Source of the DNA: Siansivirga zeaxanthinifaciens CC-SAMT-1
GTDB taxonomy: Bacteria > Bacteroidota > Bacteroidia > Flavobacteriales > Flavobacteriaceae
Direction of reading: 5' to 3'
DNA: 64,000 nt
Assembly: GCF_000941055.1 (NCBI RefSeq)
Contig: NZ_CP007202.1
Location: 3,165,001 to 3,229,000, forward strand
In this document: positions 61,854 to 64,000 of the stretch, piece by piece
How the letters are laid out: each line of letters starts with the position of its first letter
Numbering within the stretch: the stretch's first letter is position 1
Notes under the pieces: model-generated
Told to the model about the DNA's origin: nothing
The model's input: only the letters and a program-made list of their open reading frames with translations
Databases searched by the model: none
Translations under genes and position numbers: made by a program

Positions 61854-62732
61854 TTACTCGTTATTGAGCTCTTTAATATACATTTCGAGGTTGTCTTTTA
61901 CTTTATCGCTTAATTCTGGTTCTTGAATATCTGAATATTTACTGAGGGTTTCGTGCATTATTTTTGCAACGATGTAACGGGCAGCGTCTTTATTATCGGC
62001 TGGAATATTGTACCAAGGCGCGTGTGGTTTTGAGGTGCGATTGATGGCATCTTCGTAATACTCCTGGTATTTATCCCAAATTTTACGCTCTTTTAAATCG
62101 TCTGGAGAAAATTTCCAGTGCTTTTCTTTTTTCTTTAAACGGCGTAGGAGTCTGTTTTTTTGCTCGTCTTTAGAGAGGTTTAAGAAGAATTTAAAAATGA
62201 TGGTGCCGTTTTCGGCAATGTGTTTTTCGAAATTATTTATTTGCTCGAAACGTTTGTCCCAAAAAGCTTCGTCTATATCGTCTACAGAGTTAATAGTTGG
62301 CAGATTTTCGTTTAAAATATAGTTAGGATGCACGCGGGTTACGAGCACATTTTCGTAATGCGTTCGGTTAAAAATTGCAAATTTACCGCGCTCTGGTAAA
62401 GCAATGTAATGACGCCATAAATAATCGTGACCCAACTCTAAATCTGTTGGAACTTTAAAACTATGACACACAACACCTCGAGCATTAAAATTTTTAAATA
62501 CTTCGCGAATTAAACTGTCTTTTCCAGCGGTATCCATACCTTGAAAACACACCAAAACACTGTATTTATCGTGTGCATACATGGTGTTTTGTAGTTTACC
62601 TAGTTTCTTGCTTACAAAATTTAGGGCTTTTACTAAATCGTCTTTTTTAGCATCTAAATCGTTTTTGGTATTTAAATCTTTGATGTTTATTGGTGAAGAA
62701 ATTTTAAAATCGTCGATATCTATTTTAATCAT
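61854..62732 (-). CDS. Polyphosphate kinase 2-family protein
   Basis: 292 residues from ATG 62732 (MIKIDIDDFKISSPI); the 33-codon in-frame extension is not family-like. P-loop CFQGMDTAGKDSLIREVF, lid/Walker B region KFAIFNRTHYENVLVTRVHP and FLNLSKDEQKNRLLRRLK. PPK2 enzymes use polyphosphate to phosphorylate ADP/GDP or AMP; NRTHYEN suggests a class I or III type, not decided. The divergent exported gene begins 122 bases away. Confidence 0.93.
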   Translation of the reverse strand: MIKIDIDDFKISSPINIKDLNTKNDLDAKKDDLVKALNFVSKKLGKLQNTMYAHDKYSVLVCFQGMDTAGKDSLIREVFKNFNARGVVCHSFKVPTDLELGHDYLWRHYIALPERGKFAIFNRTHYENVLVTRVHPNYILNENLPTINSVDDIDEAFWDKRFEQINNFEKHIAENGTIIFKFFLNLSKDEQKNRLLRRLKKKEKHWKFSPDDLKERKIWDKYQEYYEDAINRTSKPHAPWYNIPADNKDAARYIVAKIMHETLSKYSDIQEPELSDKVKDNLEMYIKELNNE

Positions 62733-62854
62733 CGTGTTGGGTTTAGTATTCTGTCTTAAATATAAGTAAATCTGTGTATTCGATGAAATGCCACCGCTTT
62801 TATTTTGTTTTACATACATTTGAATACCCAAATTTTTAATTTAACCTGAACCTT

Positions 62855-63601
62855 ATGAGAACCTTCTCTATTTTTATGCTTTGCGCATTAGTTAGCCTAA
62901 ACGGCCTGGCACAATCGAATTGTGGTGTTGCCGATTCGTATTTAGTTTATGCCTATTCAAATATTAAAGATGCTTACGAATCGAATAATAAAGACCATTT
63001 GAAATATTATTCGAAAAAATCTTTAGAATCGTTTGAAAAAGCCAAACCCATATTAAAATCTTGTGGTTGTGAGACGGCCTATAATTTAATTTTTGATAGT
63101 ATTGAGTTATTAAAAAAAGTTGAAACGGCAACCACTTTTGAAGATGGCCGCTTTTTTGTTAAACGCGTGAAAGCACATGCTAAAAATAGTATTATAGCAT
63201 TGGATAGTTGTAATTCTGGAGCTATAAATACAAGTGACGAAACCAATAACGACCTTGCTTCTATTGAAGATGAACAACAGCAACTGGAAGCACAACAAAA
63301 AGCCTTACAGCAAAAAGCCGAAGACATACATAAAAAACTAGAGGCTAAAAATTTAAAAGCAATACAATTACAAAAAGAATTACTTATTAAGGATTATAAA
63401 TTGGCATTAGAACTGAATGTTAAAAATTATAATGAAACTTTAAAAATTTGTAATTGGAAAAACGATTTAATAAAAATCTCTGACACTGAATCTAATTTGA
63501 TAGAGAAAAGTATGGATGAAATAAAAACACATTATTTAAATGCTTTAAAAGCGATGGCGACAGATTACTTAAGCAAACTAAATTTGAGCAGCATTAATTA
63601 A
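62855..63601 (+). CDS. Exported coiled-coil protein of unknown function
   Basis: 248 residues with signal peptide MRTFSIFMLCALVSLNGLA. A Cys-containing helical N-terminal region (CGVADSYLVYAYSNIKDAYES, SCGCETAYNL, SLDSC-type spacing) is followed by a coiled coil rich in Gln/Glu/Ala (about 140-185, DEQQQLEAQQKALQQKAEDI). No domain recognised. Strong bidirectional terminator after the stop. Confidence 0.72.
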   Translation: MRTFSIFMLCALVSLNGLAQSNCGVADSYLVYAYSNIKDAYESNNKDHLKYYSKKSLESFEKAKPILKSCGCETAYNLIFDSIELLKKVETATTFEDGRFFVKRVKAHAKNSIIALDSCNSGAINTSDETNNDLASIEDEQQQLEAQQKALQQKAEDIHKKLEAKNLKAIQLQKELLIKDYKLALELNVKNYNETLKICNWKNDLIKISDTESNLIEKSMDEIKTHYLNALKAMATDYLSKLNLSSIN

Positions 63602-63603
63602 TT

Positions 63604-63637
63604 AAAAAAGCGTTAGAAAATTTCTAACGCTTTTTTT
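63604..63637. terminator. Bidirectional terminator
   Basis: 15-bp perfect stem AAAAAGCGTTAGAAA / TTTCTAACGCTTTTT with a one-base centre, between the coiled-coil gene and the converging regulator gene. Confidence 0.9.
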
Positions 63638-63642
63638 TTGAT

Positions 63643-64000
63643 TTATTTAGATGCAAACAATTTCACATCTTGTTCGCTAACCTCTGGCCCTCCTAAAATT
63701 ATTAAACGCTCTACCACATTTCGTAATTCTCTAATATTACCCGTCCAATCGTAATCTTGAAGTAATTTTATGGCTTTATCTGAGAATGACTTTTTAGCGG
63801 TGCCTTGTTCGCTAGCTATTTTTTCGGTAAAATGATTTACTAATAAGGGAATATCTTCACGACGATCGTTTAATGCAGGCACTTTTATTAAAATAACAGC
63901 CAAACGATGGTATAAGTCTTCCCGGAATCTTCCTGCTTCAATTTCCTTTTTTAAATCTTTGTTTGTAGCTGCAACAACGCGAACATTCACTTTAATATCT
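63643..64000 (-). CDS. Sigma54-dependent regulator, C-terminal part (truncated by window edge)
   Basis: 119 codons including the stop remain; the frame is open to the last base (a GTG at 63990 is internal). The AAA+ module shows [41 protein letters not shown] and the sensor II region [18 protein letters not shown]. The protein ends [16 protein letters not shown], only about 15 residues after sensor II, so the usual C-terminal Fis-type DNA-binding helix-turn-helix is missing. The N terminus (receiver or other sensor domain) is outside the window. Converges on the coiled-coil gene. Confidence 0.9.
   Translation of the reverse strand, partial: DIKVNVRVVAATNKDLKKEIEAGRFREDLYHRLAVILIKVPALNDRREDIPLLVNHFTEKIASEQGTAKKSFSDKAIKLLQDYDWTGNIRELRNVVERLIILGGPEVSEQDVKLFASK

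Overview
The window is about 64 kb of low-GC chromosome from a marine-type flavobacterium (Bacteroidota, Flavobacteriaceae). The evidence is threefold. Promoters carry the Bacteroidota -7 element TAnnTTTG instead of a sigma70 -10 box. Secreted proteins end in type IX secretion (T9SS) sorting domains. Lineage-typical genes are present, including DUF5606, a zinc-less Tgt, and the carotenoid cluster carH-crtI-crtB-crtZ-crtY. No phage, CRISPR array or rRNA operon was seen; the only mobile DNA is one decayed IS3-family element.

Layout. 1-3100: thrS-infC-rpmI-rplT translation operon, cut at the left edge. 3.1-12.7 kb: mostly minus-strand housekeeping genes (YjbQ, dnaB, accA, and a tgt-LptF/G-EamA operon), with one small outer-membrane protein and an FKBP lipoprotein. 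12.8-14.9 kb: S4 RNA-binding protein, phosphoribosyltransferase, aroK, two identical tRNA-Lys(TTT) genes and a tRNA-Leu(GAG). 15.2-20.1 kb: a B12/light-type MerR regulator followed by the zeaxanthin operon. 20.2-25.7 kb: a lipoprotein with an internal duplication, a Crp-family regulator, DUF5606, def, a T9SS cargo gene broken by a stop codon, ruvX and dapD. 25.7-27.0 kb: IS3 remnant. 27.0-31.0 kb: small, very AT-rich cell-surface glycan cluster (two GT2, one GT32, a WaaP-like kinase, DUF1919). 31-37.7 kb: tsaC/sua5, cca, ctaA, a pRiA4b-ORF3-like protein, a large unknown and an ABC exporter pair. 37.7-50.7 kb: three consecutive giant T9SS type B cell-surface proteins built from a repeated Cys-Asp module. 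50.7-56.6 kb: uvrB, TerB-like, DUF1456, sucC and lysA. 56.8-64.0 kb: several exported proteins of uncertain function, an M28 peptidase with a DinB-like partner, PPK2, and the C-terminal part of a sigma54-type regulator cut by the right edge.

How the genes work together. The carotenoid cluster looks self-contained for turning GGPP into zeaxanthin, apart from the GGPP synthase, which is not here. Its first gene, crtI, has a perfect 9-bp inverted repeat wrapped around its -7 element. The same half-site recurs at the promoter of the adjacent CarH-like regulator gene, which suggests a light/B12 switch. A second regulatory candidate is a 16-bp palindrome with Crp/Fnr geometry between the Crp-family gene and the neighbouring duplicated lipoprotein gene. 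dapD and lysA (lysine/diaminopimelate), tgt, def, infC, cca and tsaC/sua5 are core metabolism and translation genes.

No wholly new multi-gene system could be demonstrated from sequence alone. The strongest leads are the two predicted operators, the repeated T9SS-B module with its tandem giant genes, the nonsense codon inside a T9SS sorting tail, the zinc-ligand loss in Tgt, and the HTH-less sigma54 regulator.
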